Part shown: piece after piece, positions 45,113 to 58,077 of the stretch
How the letters are laid out: every line of letters starts with the position of its first letter
Position numbering within the stretch: the first letter of the stretch is position 1
Notes under the pieces: model-generated
What the model was told of the DNA's origin: nothing
Seen by the model: the letters and a program-made list of their open reading frames with translations, nothing else
The model's database searches: none
Position numbers and translations under genes: made by a program
Assembly (NCBI GenBank): GCA_948099385.1
Contig: CANUEZ040000117.1
Coordinates: 3,024,001 to 3,088,000, forward strand
Direction: 5' to 3'
Origin: Fasciola hepatica
Lineage: Eukaryota; Platyhelminthes; Trematoda; Plagiorchiida; Fasciolidae
DNA length: 64,000 nucleotides

Positions 45113-47640
45113 GGCGCAGAACGGACCTTCCAGCAGCAGCCGTTGGGAAAACAGACCAATGGAGACAAACGCTACTGATGCGGCCAAGCAGAAGTTTGAA
45201 AAGTGAAAAGATAATATTTTCTTTGTAAGCAATAAGAGTTATTAACGAAGTTCTGGTGGGATACAGACGGCTGGCATCCTGTTTCGTAAATACCTTGGTT
45301 GTAGGTGACGGCATGTAGAATAGTGATGGTAGCAGCCAAGAAGGGGCTAGTTTGATGAATTGGGCAGAGTAGGCTGGGAATGCAGCCGTGAGGGTTAGAT
45401 TCCGGTCGTTTGTTTCGTACTGCAATGCAGAAAGAATTGAACTGATTTTGTGGAGTAGGGGAAGTAGATGTTGAGCGGAAGTGGGGTTATTGGTGTAGGG
45501 AATGCGCTCTGCGATCCGATAAGACTTTCTTGAGGGGTTTTTGCTCCGTTTGTAGGATTATGTTCACTGGCCAGCCATTTACGGTGTCTCATTTAACGTC
45601 AGGAGGCCTGGGTATAAGTTTTTACCATTGTCGATCCGATTGATCAAGTCCTTTATTCCATTCGGTTAGCCGGGAGTAAAGTCGAGTTGGCTGATGGCTA
45701 CGAAAGTGCCCAGCGTGATTTGAAGGAGACCAGGGGTGCGGCACTCTGGAGAGTGTTCCAGCTGTGGATTATGGTTATCGTTTCAATGGAAACCAGACAA
45801 TTAACACTTCGTCATTTGACGGTCAGTGAGCCGAACTGTGGGAGATCAACGGAATGAGACTGGTAGGTTGCTAGGGTAGTTGGGTGATAATAGAGATACA
45901 GGGAAATATCAAGTGCAGGCCTAACCGGAGTGTAAAATAATTTAGTTGGTAGATGGTGGTTGAGGAGAGTGGGTGCACTTGAGAACCAGGAAGTAAGCAA
46001 TAGAAGGTGGGATCAGGGAAAGGAATCAGGGAAAGGGAAAACAGCAGCCCGGTCGTTGCTCCAGTTGTGGGCGAGGACGGCAAACATAATTAAAAGCGAA
46101 GAAAATACTAGGAGTTCAGGTGAGACCATTTCATGTGAATGCAATTGAGCTGGCATTCCGTGCCGTCATGAGGAATCAGAAGTACACTGCTCCCGGGTGG
46201 AATGGGGTCTTAACGTACCATGAGCATGTTCGCTGATCAGTGATTTTTGGTTATTGACGAATAGCAATCTGCGTGGTGGGACTCAAGTATACGAGGAAAG
46301 TCCAAGAGAGGCACGATAAGACCGCTGAGTGCCAGCCTGAGAGAGGAAAATTGGGTGAAGGTGAGCATGTACCGTTAAAGAACAAAACAGTTTCTTGGGG
46401 TAGCTAGATTCAGTAAACATTTAGTTTGAGTAATTGAGTCAACAACGTGGCAGACGAATCACCTCTGACTTTGGACAACATTATTAGTGCGTGGGCTCCA
46501 GGAGAACATGGAAAAATGGGGTTTTGGATGGTAAACTATAAAAGTGCCATGATTACATTCCTCATTCCCGCAACCAATACAGGCCAGGCTTAGCCAGTAT
46601 CCGTGAAATGTAGTTGTCTCAATACCCGGGTGTTGTCACGGCAGAGGCCGCATAATATAACTGTCTCAACCGTGTATCTACTACTGCAATAAACATCGGC
46701 AGGCTGGTCGGGGGTTTGCGGGGAACCCACAAAGGTTGGAGCTGAGTAAGTCGGGGTCGGCAAGCATATGTGGAAAGCTTGGGCGGCGCGCTTTCACCCC
46801 GCACTGGTTTGGACAGAAAGAACTGAAGGCTACAGCAAATGCTTGTGGTTTGCTTTATGCAGGGTCGGGTCTAGGCTGTTATTAGATTGAAGCAGATAGC
46901 ATTAGCCCAAGACTTTCCAGGCCAGGAGTGTTTCTTTCATTTCTCTTTATTTCAAAGAGGAGTGGGAAAGCGAATTTACACCACAGGGCGATCTTCCCAT
47001 TTCTCCACGACCCGCCTCTCTTTATACGTGGCCTACTGGGTCCGAGACTGATAGGGATGGTTGTTTCCTATTATCGCGAGATTGCCACAGACTAGATACC
47101 AAAACCTTCGGCGGTGATGCTGCCGCAAGCTGTGAAAGGAAATGATAGAGGACGGAACAAACACTCGGATAATGGCAACATTCTTGGGGATATCATTTGA
47201 CCGCTAGCGTCTTTCGATAGCAGAGTCAGACGGGTTTCAGCATAGACGGGAGCCATCTGGTGACTGCGTCACGGATTATGATGTGCTGGTTAACTTCATG
47301 AGCATGACAACGTTGGTGAAAAATTGTCACCACTGGCTTCGCAGAGGTTGGCCGCCAGCTATTGCTGGAGCATTGGGTGATTCATACAGATCAATCAATC
47401 AGCTTCGGCCTAAAGTCTCACATGGAAGATGAGGACTGAAGAATTGGTAAGATCTCAAGATTCAATATATCGATAAATGGTAAATGAAGGAGACGATTGT
47501 TTTGGCAGAAATTCGGATACAGGTTAGGATAAGACTACTTGATCAGTTGCGAGTGTATTGTGTAGAGGAATAAAGCGCTGTATGAATAACAGATTGATGG
47601 TAGATATTCGTGCAGAAACCTTCGCAACCCTCCAATCTCC
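45108..47640 (-). repeat. LINE A5 3' region, proximal part
   Basis: The reverse complement aligns block by block with 60180-62735. Anchors: CGCAACTGATCAAG (compare 60265), CCAGTGGTGA (60480), AGTCTCGGAC (60766), GGTCTTGGGCCAATGC-like text (60895), CCACATATGCTTGC (61053), AATAATGTTGTCCAAAGTCAG (61329), ACCACGCAGATT (61536), GACCCCATTCCACC (61605), CAGCTGGAAC (62038) and TCAGTTCAATTC (62356). Similarity is about 70-80% by eye. No RT is present upstream on the minus strand, so A5 is a 5'-truncated insertion that kept only the 3' region. It was later split by BEL. Confidence 0.85.
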
Positions 47641-47900
47641 TGGGCCGCTAGAAGGAAGGACCGGCTAATAGATGATGGAGATCGAGTTATGGCTTTTGCT
47701 TGAATTTCCAGTGATCTTTCGGCTCATTTGGTGTGCTACGATATTTTACTTTTTCCTCCCATTTTTGGCGGGGATTCGAAGAAATGGACTGTCCAGTTTT
47801 GGTAGCCTTCCTAGTGCGTCCCCCGCCGAGGGAATCCCAGACACTCAGTTAACAATGTCCTTTATCTGCCTTGTGCAAACTGAACTGAACTGAAGTGAAC
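47641..47900 (+). repeat. Interspersed repeat 3' end with GAACT tail
   Basis: A GC-rich segment (CCCCCGCCGAGGGAATCCCAG at 47820-47840, quoted here by its core CCCGCCGAGGGAATCCC) leads to GTGCAAACTGAACTGAACTGAAGTGAAC (47874-47901), a short ACTGA/GAACT tandem. That layout is typical of a retroposon 3' end on the plus strand. A similar ACCGAACTGAACTGAAG string is at 58691-58707. The family is not identified. Confidence 0.4.
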
Positions 47901-48259
47901 AAGGAACCACCTTCTGCCCACAGAGAAACGACGAGGTTTCGGACTCACTTGGAAAATCGTGCACTCTCCTAGATTTCATATCTGGTTCAGGATAGGCAAA
48001 GACTAATAAAGATCCACGTAAGATCTAACAGATTTCTTTCCGTGAGAGGATAGAAAAGTTGGGAATAAAAGTGGAGATACGTCAAATAATTCTCAATGAA
48101 AAAGGCAGGAAACGGGTTGACCTCAAAGTATTGTGTAGGATGCCAACTTCCGAGATCGGCTTGGGCACTCGTGCTCCGATCTGCAGATGGCTGAGTTTGG
48201 AAGTGCGTATTCGTGCTCAATGCGCGCCATGGGCGAACTTAACTAATGAATACTTGGCT

Positions 48260-48610
48260 CCAGGCAGCATATATCTTTGGACTCCACAGAGTTGATCGAT
48301 GTTTTGCTATGGGGAAAACTGTTCTCCGCCCACGGAATAGCATGCATTTGGCTCCTCTGCCCTCAGACGGTTGAAGCTTTAGCCCCCTAGTTGGTATCCT
48401 GTCAGAAGTAGCTGGGTTACGTAAACCTGGCCGATATTGTTTCAAAGCATACTGCCCCCTGCCTAATTCCCTGATGCTCACCGTCCATTGACAAACATCA
48501 CAACGTTTGGCTCGTTGTTCATTCCTCAACCTACTCCCGGAAGCCAGTTTGTACCTAGTGTCCGGGGCATAAAACCCGCATTTACCCCCTCCCGCTGCCT
48601 GGAGAAGATC
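48260..48610 (+). repeat. Interspersed repeat R2, copy 2
   Basis: Collinear diverged copy of 27340-27700 (see that entry for matching blocks). Confidence 0.55.
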
Positions 48611-51600
48611 ACTTCTTCAGAGGCTCTACACTCAGTATCAAAACGGATGTCACGGATAATACTTCGAGCCTAGTTCTCTGAACAATGAGAGTCCAACGAC
48701 GGGAATAAGCTCCTGGATGAAATAATTGAAGCAGCTCTAATGGCTACTTTCAAGCATTGACCGAAAAGGGTACAGACCCGGGTGTTGCACGATGGGACAC
48801 AATGGCAGACTAAGTAGCACTGTGTGGATTGGTGATGGTTTGTCAGACTTCGCTTTCACTGGACTCCCACTTCTTCCACCTTTTGAGCTTCCCCATACCA
48901 TTGCCTTCGTCCCCTGCTTGCTGTGTTTCACCCTCTATTCTCTCATTCATTGTTTCTCTACTCTAGTCAGTCCTTCCTACACGTGTGGTTTTTCTCTCAC
49001 CCTGCGAGCCTCTACTTAACATTGTTTCTGGCCCTATCTTTCCCCACCTCCAAGTGATCGACGGCCTCTCCTGAGCCTAACTGACGGTTTTGTCCTTGTG
49101 GTGGTCCGCTGCCACAAACTAATAACAGAGTGAGATTATAAGCGAATCGAAGGCCCAGGAATTTATCTCCCCTAATTTTGAAGCACCAAACGATCCGTGG
49201 AGCCCATTCGTGCAAGAAACTGGACATTTGTTTGCCTTCCGTGCTTTTCTTGAGCCAACCACTGTCTTATCCTGCTGTTTGAACGTTTAGGTGCTTCATG
49301 CGGTCTCCATCTAAAGCGCACCTTTTATCTATGAAATATTTCTCAATCCTACTGAGTCGGTCTTGGTGCGACACTGTATTTTGATAAAGCGTTTCATTTG
49401 CTATGCCCTTGATAACTGGGTTTACTCACACAAATACCATCGTAGCCTGGTAATTTCCGCTTGCGCTGTTAACTCTCATTTCTTCCAGTACATGTTTTTG
49501 GGCTATCCGGTTATATGACGAAAATTTTCAACGAAAATTTGTTTTCGGTTGCCAGCTGCAAACAGTATGTTCGGTCAGGCGTACTGTGTGACAAGGGCAA
49601 CGAATGGTACTAACAGGGCTGATCGGCCTTAGCCAAATAAGACCACGAGCTTTTCAGGGTACTCGAATCATTGCAGTAGATATCTTTGCCGCGTTGCTCT
49701 GGCGAGGGGAGTTCTCTGGTGCACTACGAGGGTTTTAAGGTAGAGGTAGCGGGCCCGGAGCAAGAGGTGTAGCGGAAGGACTACCAAAGAGCCCCGTGCC
49801 GGCAAAGCGCACAGTTGATAAAACAAGAAAAATGCAACCACAGAAGGGCAAACTGCGTAGTAACAAGGTATAACACAAACCTGGGGAAGCTGCAGAGTGG
49901 AGACACTCAAGCTAATGGCAGAAAATCTCAATGACTAGCTGAAAAATTAAAGTAAATACCGAAGGAGTTTTTCAGTTCAGCTGAGTTCAGTTACCACAGG
50001 ACAAAAGTGGCCGAGACCAACCTAGCGTCCAGATTGTTCTGTTGTCGGGGAGGTAATAATAAGAAGGACGGTACGTTTTGGATGCGCAATAAACAAGCTA
50101 GAAAGCATGATCAGAGGGTTTAAGTGGGGTCGAGATCGGAATTTACAAACGAATACAATACGTGTGCACATAGTATTGAGGAGAGTGTTGAAGTAGATTA
50201 AAAATGTAATAATGCCAGGTAAAGTTAAAGGTCAGGGTTAAATTATTGGATCGGCTTGTGGAGTTCGAAGATCGATTAGAGAAGTTGGGGTACATGCGTA
50301 AATAGTACCGGAAATAATCGCAACAATAAAAATTCCAGCTGGATCACGGATGTGTCGAAGTAACGAAGAGGAGAGAAAGCCTTTTTACCAAAGGGGATTC
50401 AAAGAATCTTTTACACGTAGCACGGTGTGAAGACATATGGACAGAAAACTCAAGGATGTACAAGGATGTATCCTCAGGTATTGAATGCCATGAATCAACC
50501 GCCAGTGTGGTGGTAACATGTGATGGTAAGGTGTCGACAAAAGGAAAATGGCCAACGAATTCGATGGGTAGAGGGGGGATTTTAACAGCGGTGATGGAAG
50601 AAATAGTCAACGGTCAGCCGGTGAGTGGGTTTGATACGAAGTAACAATAAGGGTAGGGAATTATGGCAGTAAGTCAACGTGCAGCGCTTTAAGCAGCGAC
50701 TGCAAGGGCGAATAGGGTGCGGAAGAGATACTAGAGTAGAGGGAAGGTAATTGACCTGATGACTGTTTTGATAGGCAGATCACACGGCAACGGTAGGGCC
50801 ACAGCTACGGGACCAATGAGTCCGGTGATAGAAACGAGAACGGGCCATCTGACTCAGGAAAGAACGTGACGGTTGGCAGAGAAGACAGTAAATATCAAAT
50901 TTAAACCTCAGGATGTTGCATTGCTCAGTGACGAGCAAAGTCGGAGTCGTGTTTGAGATACGTAACCAAGCGCTGTATGAATGAAAACGAAATGCCCAGG
51001 AATTCAGATATAATCGACAAGGCCGCAAGGGAGAGTACGCCTTCAAAATAACTGCTGAAAAAAATGAACCAATGAAAAACAGGAATCCTTGATGACATGA
51101 TGCCTGCGGAGGCATTCACAGGAACCTTGGACAACAGATCGGAATGAGAGCGGGTGCGACTTCAAGTGCGATGAAGGTAGAAATAGTGGAAGAGGAGCAG
51201 GTCAGCCTCGGGCAGAATATTCACTTTAATGCAGGTATGTTACAAAGTAACAACATGATGATAGAATAATGGTTTTGGACTGATGTGAGGCGCGATGGCT
51301 GAGGCGGATAGAGTGCAGAGGTGGAAGTGGAGTAAGGAGTAGATAAAGGCCGGGGTGGCCGTTGTAAATAAAGGAGAATACAACAATGGCTAAGAGAATT
51401 ATAGAACCAGCTTTAAGACAGGAGAAAGAATCGGAAAGTAGAATTCAAAGTAACATAGAAACAGTCGGCGGACATGGCAGTTGAACTTGGAGGACCCAAA
51501 AATTAAACTAAGTTGTATAGCGAACGAGCAAGAGGTCCGGATGGACTGGGGGACAACCGGGTGTTTTCGATGGGAAGGCCAGAGGATTACAGGTGATGGG

Positions 51601-53639
51601 ACGCGAACTGTATGAGCAGGTTGTGTGGTCGAGAGATGAAAGTGTGAAAAGTGAAGGTGAATCAACATGGACTGCGGAAAGGTACAGCGACTAAAAAGAT
51701 GTTTGGTTCGCCGGGATGATGGATGGATGTGTGGTAGGTACTTATTTTCAGTGAATTCTGCAATAGGTGTGTCTAGTCATATTGACATGAAACTGGAGCT
51801 GCATGACATATTACTGAGAGGTTTGGGGTGTAACAACAGAAAAATTGGACGCTAGTCACTAACGGAATGGTATATTTATATCACATCAAGAGACATGTTT
51901 CACAGAAAGCGAACGAGTGGCCTATCTTGCGGGAGAGAGGTACTGTAAAGTTGATGGAAGAAAAGCCGATTGAAGACAGCTGAACATTCAACGGGTGGAC
52001 AAAAATTTATCGGTATGAAGGTGGTAGTTTGGTAATGAACCAATCTTGGATACTTTGGAAGTAATTGCATGGAAAAGGGCACGGAGTGGTGATGGTATTG
52101 CAGGTGAGCGGTAAGTATACAACTTGTTGAACCTTCTCACAGGTACCTTGAGGTATGACGCTGGCAAAAATTCATGAAAAATATATCTGAGAGGTACAAG
52201 TTTGAAAGGGTTAAGCGGCACACCGAGATCAGGATACGGAAATTGATTGGCACGGTGAAAACGAGCATTCGGATTGATGGAGGGGAAAAATGATTGCTAA
52301 TCACAGGTTTGACTTCTGGAGAACTACTAAATATATTTCTGCGAGGTGCAACGTTTGTCGAATCTTGGTGAGAAAATGAACAGTGACAGTAGAAGTGCCA
52401 GCGAGTGGATAACAGCCACGAGTAATGGGATGGGGAGAATACAGGTGGAGAGAAGCTTGCTAAAATCGATGGTTGTTATACAGGCAAATATGGGTTGCCA
52501 AGGGGGGGAAAGGGTTGGTGGGTGGGAACGAAGGCTACACATTTTACAGCACGTAAGTGGGGGTGACAAATTTGCCGGGCTTGAATATGTAAGATGCAAT
52601 CCCAATTTTCAGAGCTTGCTGGATGGAAGAACAGTGGTTGGAAATGACAGAGCAGGTGGCATGTTTGCGGCAGGTGAATGAGCGTGACGACCAGATTCCG
52701 TAATCCTTGGTTCCCAACACTGCCCGCCGAATGTTCCATCTGATATGCGGGCACTTTTTAATGTTTTAAGGGTGGCGGGGCTACTTGTCGACTTAAATCA
52801 CGCAAGGGCCGCCGAGTGTGACCTTGGAAGGTAGCCAGCGCGCTAAAACCGCGATCACTGCCAATCGTTTTTTCCAGCACTTACGGCAGGGACCTATCGC
52901 TAGGCCGGAAACAAATAATTGAGCAAGCCATGGAAGGCTGCTTACGGATAATACCGGACACCATTTCCGGTTTAAAGACAGCAACGGAACAAAGTTGACT
53001 GCACCCAATAAAAGTAGACCTGAAGCAGCCGGTTCTAATGATAGCGAGGGCGGACGACTCACGTGCTGACAAACCTACGTCAAAAGACGCAGTTATTAGG
53101 AATAGCCAAGATGGATGACAAGTGCCTAGTATAACAGCTAAGAAAGGCGAGGCGAAAGGGGTGATGGGCAAAAACGTGCACACGGACAGTGCAAAGCAGA
53201 TGAAAACTCAGAGCCTGCGAGCTCTCGAGAGCTGGGGGAGACTGAAACTGCGACGGAAGCGGCGGTGGAGCCATTCCAGTTCAGACAGAATGACCGCGGT
53301 AAGGGGCAGGGGTTGGTAGCAGCAGTGGCACAAACAACAAACATATTTGAAGAAGAGTAGGTCCCTGAGGCTCTCAGGAGACAGCAGAGAGTCAAGTAAT
53401 TAGGGAAAGGAGGGATCAGGTGTTTTCTTCTAAAGCACTACTAATACCATGCACGATGTAGGCTTGAAAATTCAAGAAATATGGGCCAAGTGGCTCTTCG
53501 AGCCAGAAACAAGCTGCCTCCTCGGGAATTACTCCCGAGGTTTCAACGGCTCCAAGAGGTTTAATCAAAGCAGATGACTTGTCCGGTGCAGCCATATAGA
53601 GCACAAATGCCTGTAGCTTGATAATTTAGCGAGTGGAAT
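48611..53639. other. Unassigned purine-rich stretch
   Basis: No recognised gene. From about 49900 to 52680 the plus strand is strongly A+G rich, like the antisense of LINE A 3' regions. A GCGCTGTATGAATG string at 50968 recurs at 47572 inside the A5 3' region. This suggests more antisense 3'-region copies, but I could not align them securely. About 52750-53640 probably belongs to the 5' part of LINE B4. Minus-strand frames here (for example 50780-51115, 111 codons) have no motif. Confidence 0.35.
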
Positions 53640-55960
53640 CACTGACTAACACGAATGGATCAGCTAATACAGCTATCTCGGCGTCATGGTTGAGGAGGCA
53701 TAGTAGTGTCACACAACTTCATGAATACACTGCCTACAGACAGGATAGAACAGGCTGTAGGCCGAGTGGAGGGGCACTCCATCTCACAAGAGACTATTAT
53801 ATTCATCGGGAGGTCTCGAAAAGTCTGTTGTGATGTGGCCTAGCAACCACGCCCTCGCACAAGGCGCGAGAACAAAAATAGGCTGTTGCTACGGACAGCG
53901 TTCACCTATACCAGATCTGCTGGTAACCGGGTTTCTCTCTGAGGTCGTCTATTTGGTGATAAAACAGTCATTAGAGAAGGGCTTCCGCGGAGTCCTGAGT
54001 GCGACATTCACTGCTAGGCACAACAATCCAGGATCAAGGTTGGTTCGGAACTACGCTAAGGTGATCGAGGGTCAACTAAGGATAGGGGCTGAAAACATAT
54101 GTTGGTAACCCGAAGTGCCGGAGCCAATGTGGAGGAAGGGCGGAGGTAAAAAGCCGATCTAATAGGTTTGACAGACGGGGTTGCCTCATTGGCACCGCAA
54201 GGAAATAGGGACCGGCCATTGTGGTGGAAGCCATAGAATGCAGGAGCATCAACTGCTCGTAGAAGGCCGTAGGTTCATTGCGAACCCCACAGCAGGCACC
54301 ACTCATGGGTAGCATACGAGGAAGCCACAAGGAGGGCCGAAGCCGTACTACGGGAAATAAGACGCAAGTGTAAGAAGAACCTGGCCAACAGTGTGAAAGC
54401 AGATTCTAAAATGTTCTTCGCTCACGTACAGTCCAAGAAAACGGCAAGTGAGAACGTAGGTACTCTGAAAAAGCCTGATGGAAGCATTGCTTTTGACGAT
54501 AAAGACGGGGCGGAAACCCTGTCTATGCTCGTGATAGGCGTCAATGTCGGAATCAGACGCTTACTGCGACAAACTCCGAGTTTCGGAGAATGCCAGTGCT
54601 TCAGGATCTTACCGTAAGTGAAGACGACGTGCTCCATTGACCTTGATCTTTGTGAAAACAAGGCAGCTGGACCGGATACGATTAACCCAGCAACTGTTCA
54701 GCCCGTCGCCAATATCTTACCACGGTCTGCTACTCAACTACACAAAGCGTCGTGAATAGAAAGTAAGGCACCAGAGGACTGGAGTGAGGCCAGTGTTCTA
54801 GCGATGCGCGAGGCAGGATTCAGGCGGGAGGCGGAGTATAATGGACCGGTCAGCCCGACATCGATGCTGTGTAGGAGCTTGGAAAGCACAATCAGAAAGC
54901 AATTTGGATAAGAATATTCATAACAATAATGGCTTATTTCGGAGGCACCTGAAGCGTTCCAGGTTCATGATCGACTTTTTACAGGCGTTAGAAAGGACAG
55001 ACAAAATTCGTGAAAACTTAGAAATGTGTATGGCAAGGGCGGGACAGGTAGCCTCACGAGAGAGGTCAAAGGGAGATGAAGGTGCGATAAGTTTATGCTC
55101 GAGAATGAATAATAATGACCTACTGAGGCCTGCAAAACATGGATATGTCAAGGAAGATCGTGCCTGACAAACCTAGTGACGTTCCTAGACGAGACTGTGA
55201 AACAAATGTATGAAGGCACTACAGTGCAGGTTTGTTATTTGAGATTCGCTAGGGCTTTCGGCTCCGTAGGTAACCTCCTGCTGGACTATAAATTGGTGAA
55301 CCTTTGGAACAACCGAGAAGGAAAGTGACTGATGGCGCACTTTCTTGGGAAACGCAGTTTCTGTTCCAAAATGGGCTTTTGAGTATCCAGTTCGGAGAAG
55401 GTTACCAGTGATGTGCCACTTGGTTCAGTACTGGGGCCCTTGCTCTTCCTCCTGGACATGATCTGGCAAGAGCGTTGAGCAACCCATGTTTCTTCCTTGC
55501 ACTTGATGTGGAGAAAGCGGAGACGGATTCAGCGCACAGCATAGATGTTATTCGCAGATGGTCGGACCGATGAGATTAGCCCTTGAATCTCGCCAAATGC
55601 CAAATTCTGACTACGGATATAGATAAAAAGAGCGGCATTCCGTTTCAGAGAGTGTCGGGGGTAAGAGAACCAGGTGTGGTAGTCAAACAGGCTTCAAGTC
55701 TTCAGGAGAGTGCCAAGCAGCTGCAAATATGGCAAGAGCGGTGACAACCAGGGTTCAAAATACTGTCACGTGCAAACAGCTAAAATACTTCGTCGCGTTT
55801 TGCAAGCTGTCGGAGCGACCTCTTCCGAAATATTAAGCATGGGCTCCCTGCTATGGCAAGCAAGAGGAATGGTTGGAAGGATCGCAGCGGCTTGCGGCTG
55901 GAACGATAACCGGTCAGAGAGGCAAGACTTGCTCCCAGCGTTTCTAGCTTAAGCTCTTCT
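53640..55960 (+). mobile_element. LINE family B, copy B4 (EN-RT, decayed)
   Basis: Endonuclease: AISASWLRR (about 53667), YTAYRQDRTG then GGALHL (about 53730-53790). Linker: YEEATRRAEAVLREIRRK (about 54310), FFAHVQSKK (54415 on), ENVGTLKKPDGSIAFDD. RT: KAAGPDTINPATVQP (about 54662), TNLVTFLDET then FARAFGSVGNLLLDYKL (about 55170-55300, motif A with Asp lost), VPLGSVLGPLLFLLDM (about 55411-55460), a decayed catalytic box LALDVEKAE (about 55500) and LNLAKCQILTTD (about 55584). Numerous stops and frameshifts. It is the most complete copy of family B here. Confidence 0.85.
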
Positions 55961-56016
55961 AAGAGCATGCTAAATTAGCGCGAATCGAGGTGGTACCACC
56001 GCAAATTTGCTTTGGT

Positions 56017-56205
56017 TACAGCTGTATCTACTCTTTTTACATAACCCAAGTCCATATTACGTTGCATGGCTCGCGTGTATTCTATCCTTAATGATGTTTC
56101 TCAAATTAGCCTGGTTTGGGGGAAGCATATTCCTTTCAGAGCCATTTTTCGGCTGTTTGGCATAGGTTTCACGTTGGGTCTTTACTGGACAGGAACCTCG
56201 AAACG
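56017..56205 (-). mobile_element. BEL fragment (old), copy 3
   Basis: About 87% identical by eye to 42508-42700 of BEL copy 1, same orientation, covering the segment just upstream of the RT core. On the minus strand both read QASHAT-like and NQVN/NQAN-type text. It is cut off abruptly at about 56205, where LINE A4 RT sequence begins. Its divergence is far greater than that of copy 2. Confidence 0.85.
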
Positions 56206-56206
56206 A

Positions 56207-56727
56207 CATGTCCATGACTATTATCCTGCTTGATTTGTAGAAGGCTTTCGACCGAGTCCCACGCTCTCGGCTCCTATCACAGGCCAAATCTTATGGCATC
56301 ATGGACCCTTTACTCGGTTAGTTGGATTCTTACTTCTCTGGCCGTCGTCAGTTGGTTCATACTAATGGGTCCGTCTTCAAACACAAACCTGTCACAAGTT
56401 ATGTAATACAAGGCATCGTTTTGGGCCCACTACTCTTCCTCATTTACACTAATGATGCGTTCAGTGTCGTTCGCCATGGCAGTCTCCACCTCTTTGCGGA
56501 CGACATCAAAATCTTGCATAGTTTTGATTCTATCGGCTTAGTACAGTTATCAGTTATATACGGCAAGATTTAACAGCTCTTAGTTCTTGGTGCATCACTT
56601 CATTCATGAAACTTTCTGCGGAGAAAAGCAACATTCGTACGTTCAAATGCAATGTCCCCCCCCAGGTGTGTTCAGTACTGACGGTCACCCGATTTCCATT
56701 AGCCGGTTAGTACGAGATTCAGGTTTG
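56207..56727 (+). pseudogene. LINE family A, copy A4: RT, part 1
   Basis: Begins inside RT motif A (IILLDL, a TAG, then KAFDRVPRSRLL) and is 5' truncated against the BEL fragment. It continues with YVIQGIVLGPLLFLIYTND (56400 on) and LHLFADDIKILHSF (56486 on, catalytic FADD intact), WCITSFMKLSAEKS, and ends at VRDSGL, where an inserted element interrupts it. The last eight bases, CAGGTTTG (56720-56727), recur at the start of part 2. Confidence 0.9.
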
Positions 56728-57433
56728 TAGGTACCTGTACATTTCCGACTTTTTCCATGATTTTCAACGTCCCTTGGTGCGACAATCCTTTGTTGTACCG
56801 ACGTTTTATTGTAAAACACAGACCTTTTAGTCGTCAACACCGCGCAATACAAAAAGAGGCTGTGGGTAAATGGTAGGGGAGTAAGTTCCCACCTGGATAT
56901 TTTTGAATTGGCGCGTAATCCTGGAATTCTGGGGCGCCAATTTTGAAACACAAGAAATTGATCTGTCAAGCTTATTTTGAAATACGAGTTACTTGCTGGG
57001 TTTTAAGTGACTTACTTGGTATATTTATAAAAAGAAAAAAATGGGCGATTTTTCCTCGGTAAAAACATCTTGATCAACGAAATGGTCATCATTGTTGTAT
57101 AGCGGACTTTAAAATGGAAGTGGGATGTCGATTCGTATCTGGCAATGGCAAAAATGTGTGAAATATTTTGAAAACGTTGGACTGTTTCTTAATTATTATT
57201 TCGGAAAGTGGTCCTCACTTGTCATTGACCCGAAATCCCTATTTTGTGTAAAAAAAGGTGCCCCTAGTGGGGGTGCGCTTTCCGAAGGACCACTGGGCGA
57301 TGTGATCTGACCCAGTGAAGTTTGGATAAAAGAATAACTGCCAGAATACTTAAACTGTGTCTTTCTACCTGCGTGTACACCATTGGCGTAATGAGTTACG
57401 TAAGTGATTGGTGTTTCGCGTCCACCGTAACCG

Positions 57434-57587
57434 AAGGATATTATATATATACATATATATATATGCATAATTATACGCATACATATATATATGACCGTAG
57501 TTGTATATATATATATATACCACTTACTCCGAAACGGTACTTAGCTGACTAAAGATAAGTGCAACATGACATTTGTTATCTTCGTCT

Positions 57588-57635
<48 letters not shown>
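57434..57635. repeat. AT/TA microsatellites inside the hAT-like element
   Basis: TA-rich tracts at about 57440-57500, 57506-57520 and a longer pure one at about 57591-57632. Nothing else is evident in the stretch. Confidence 0.85.
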
Positions 57636-57636
<1 letters not shown>

Positions 57637-58077
57637 TGTCCCACTGTACGAGCTCTCTTCCATGTATCTATCAGCAAAGTTTCACTGAACTAACTAGCTG
57701 ATCCTCTTTTCTGAACATAGTAGATAACTGCGCTCCTGCTACCAATGCTTTAAGTACTGTAACTTACGTGATATGGGTAACGGATTGAATCGAATGCTAA
57801 TTCCTTTCCATCTTCTGAAGCTGTTAAACGTCACTCGATCTTCACGAAATGTTTAACAAAGCACGGAGTTTTCTATATACCACGCCCAAACTTGCAAATG
57901 ATCGCTCCCTATATGAAGCTACTATTCCCAGGCTTGCGCACGTGAAACGAGACTCACATGCAACAGAAATGAAAAGACAACAACAAAACGGCTTCAGAGA
58001 AGCAACACGGTAATCAAAATGTGGTGGCCCCATAGGGACCATGTTAACAGTCACGTAGTCCTCCACGTTCGTCATCG

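Noticed and set aside
51285..51310. tRNA A-box-like GATGGCTGAGGCGGATAGAG
   Set aside because: No B box or cloverleaf follows, and the surroundings are low-complexity purine-rich DNA.
57434..57635. Short repeated strings that could suggest an array
   Set aside because: Plain TA microsatellites with no spacer-repeat structure; there are no CRISPR-like arrays in the window.
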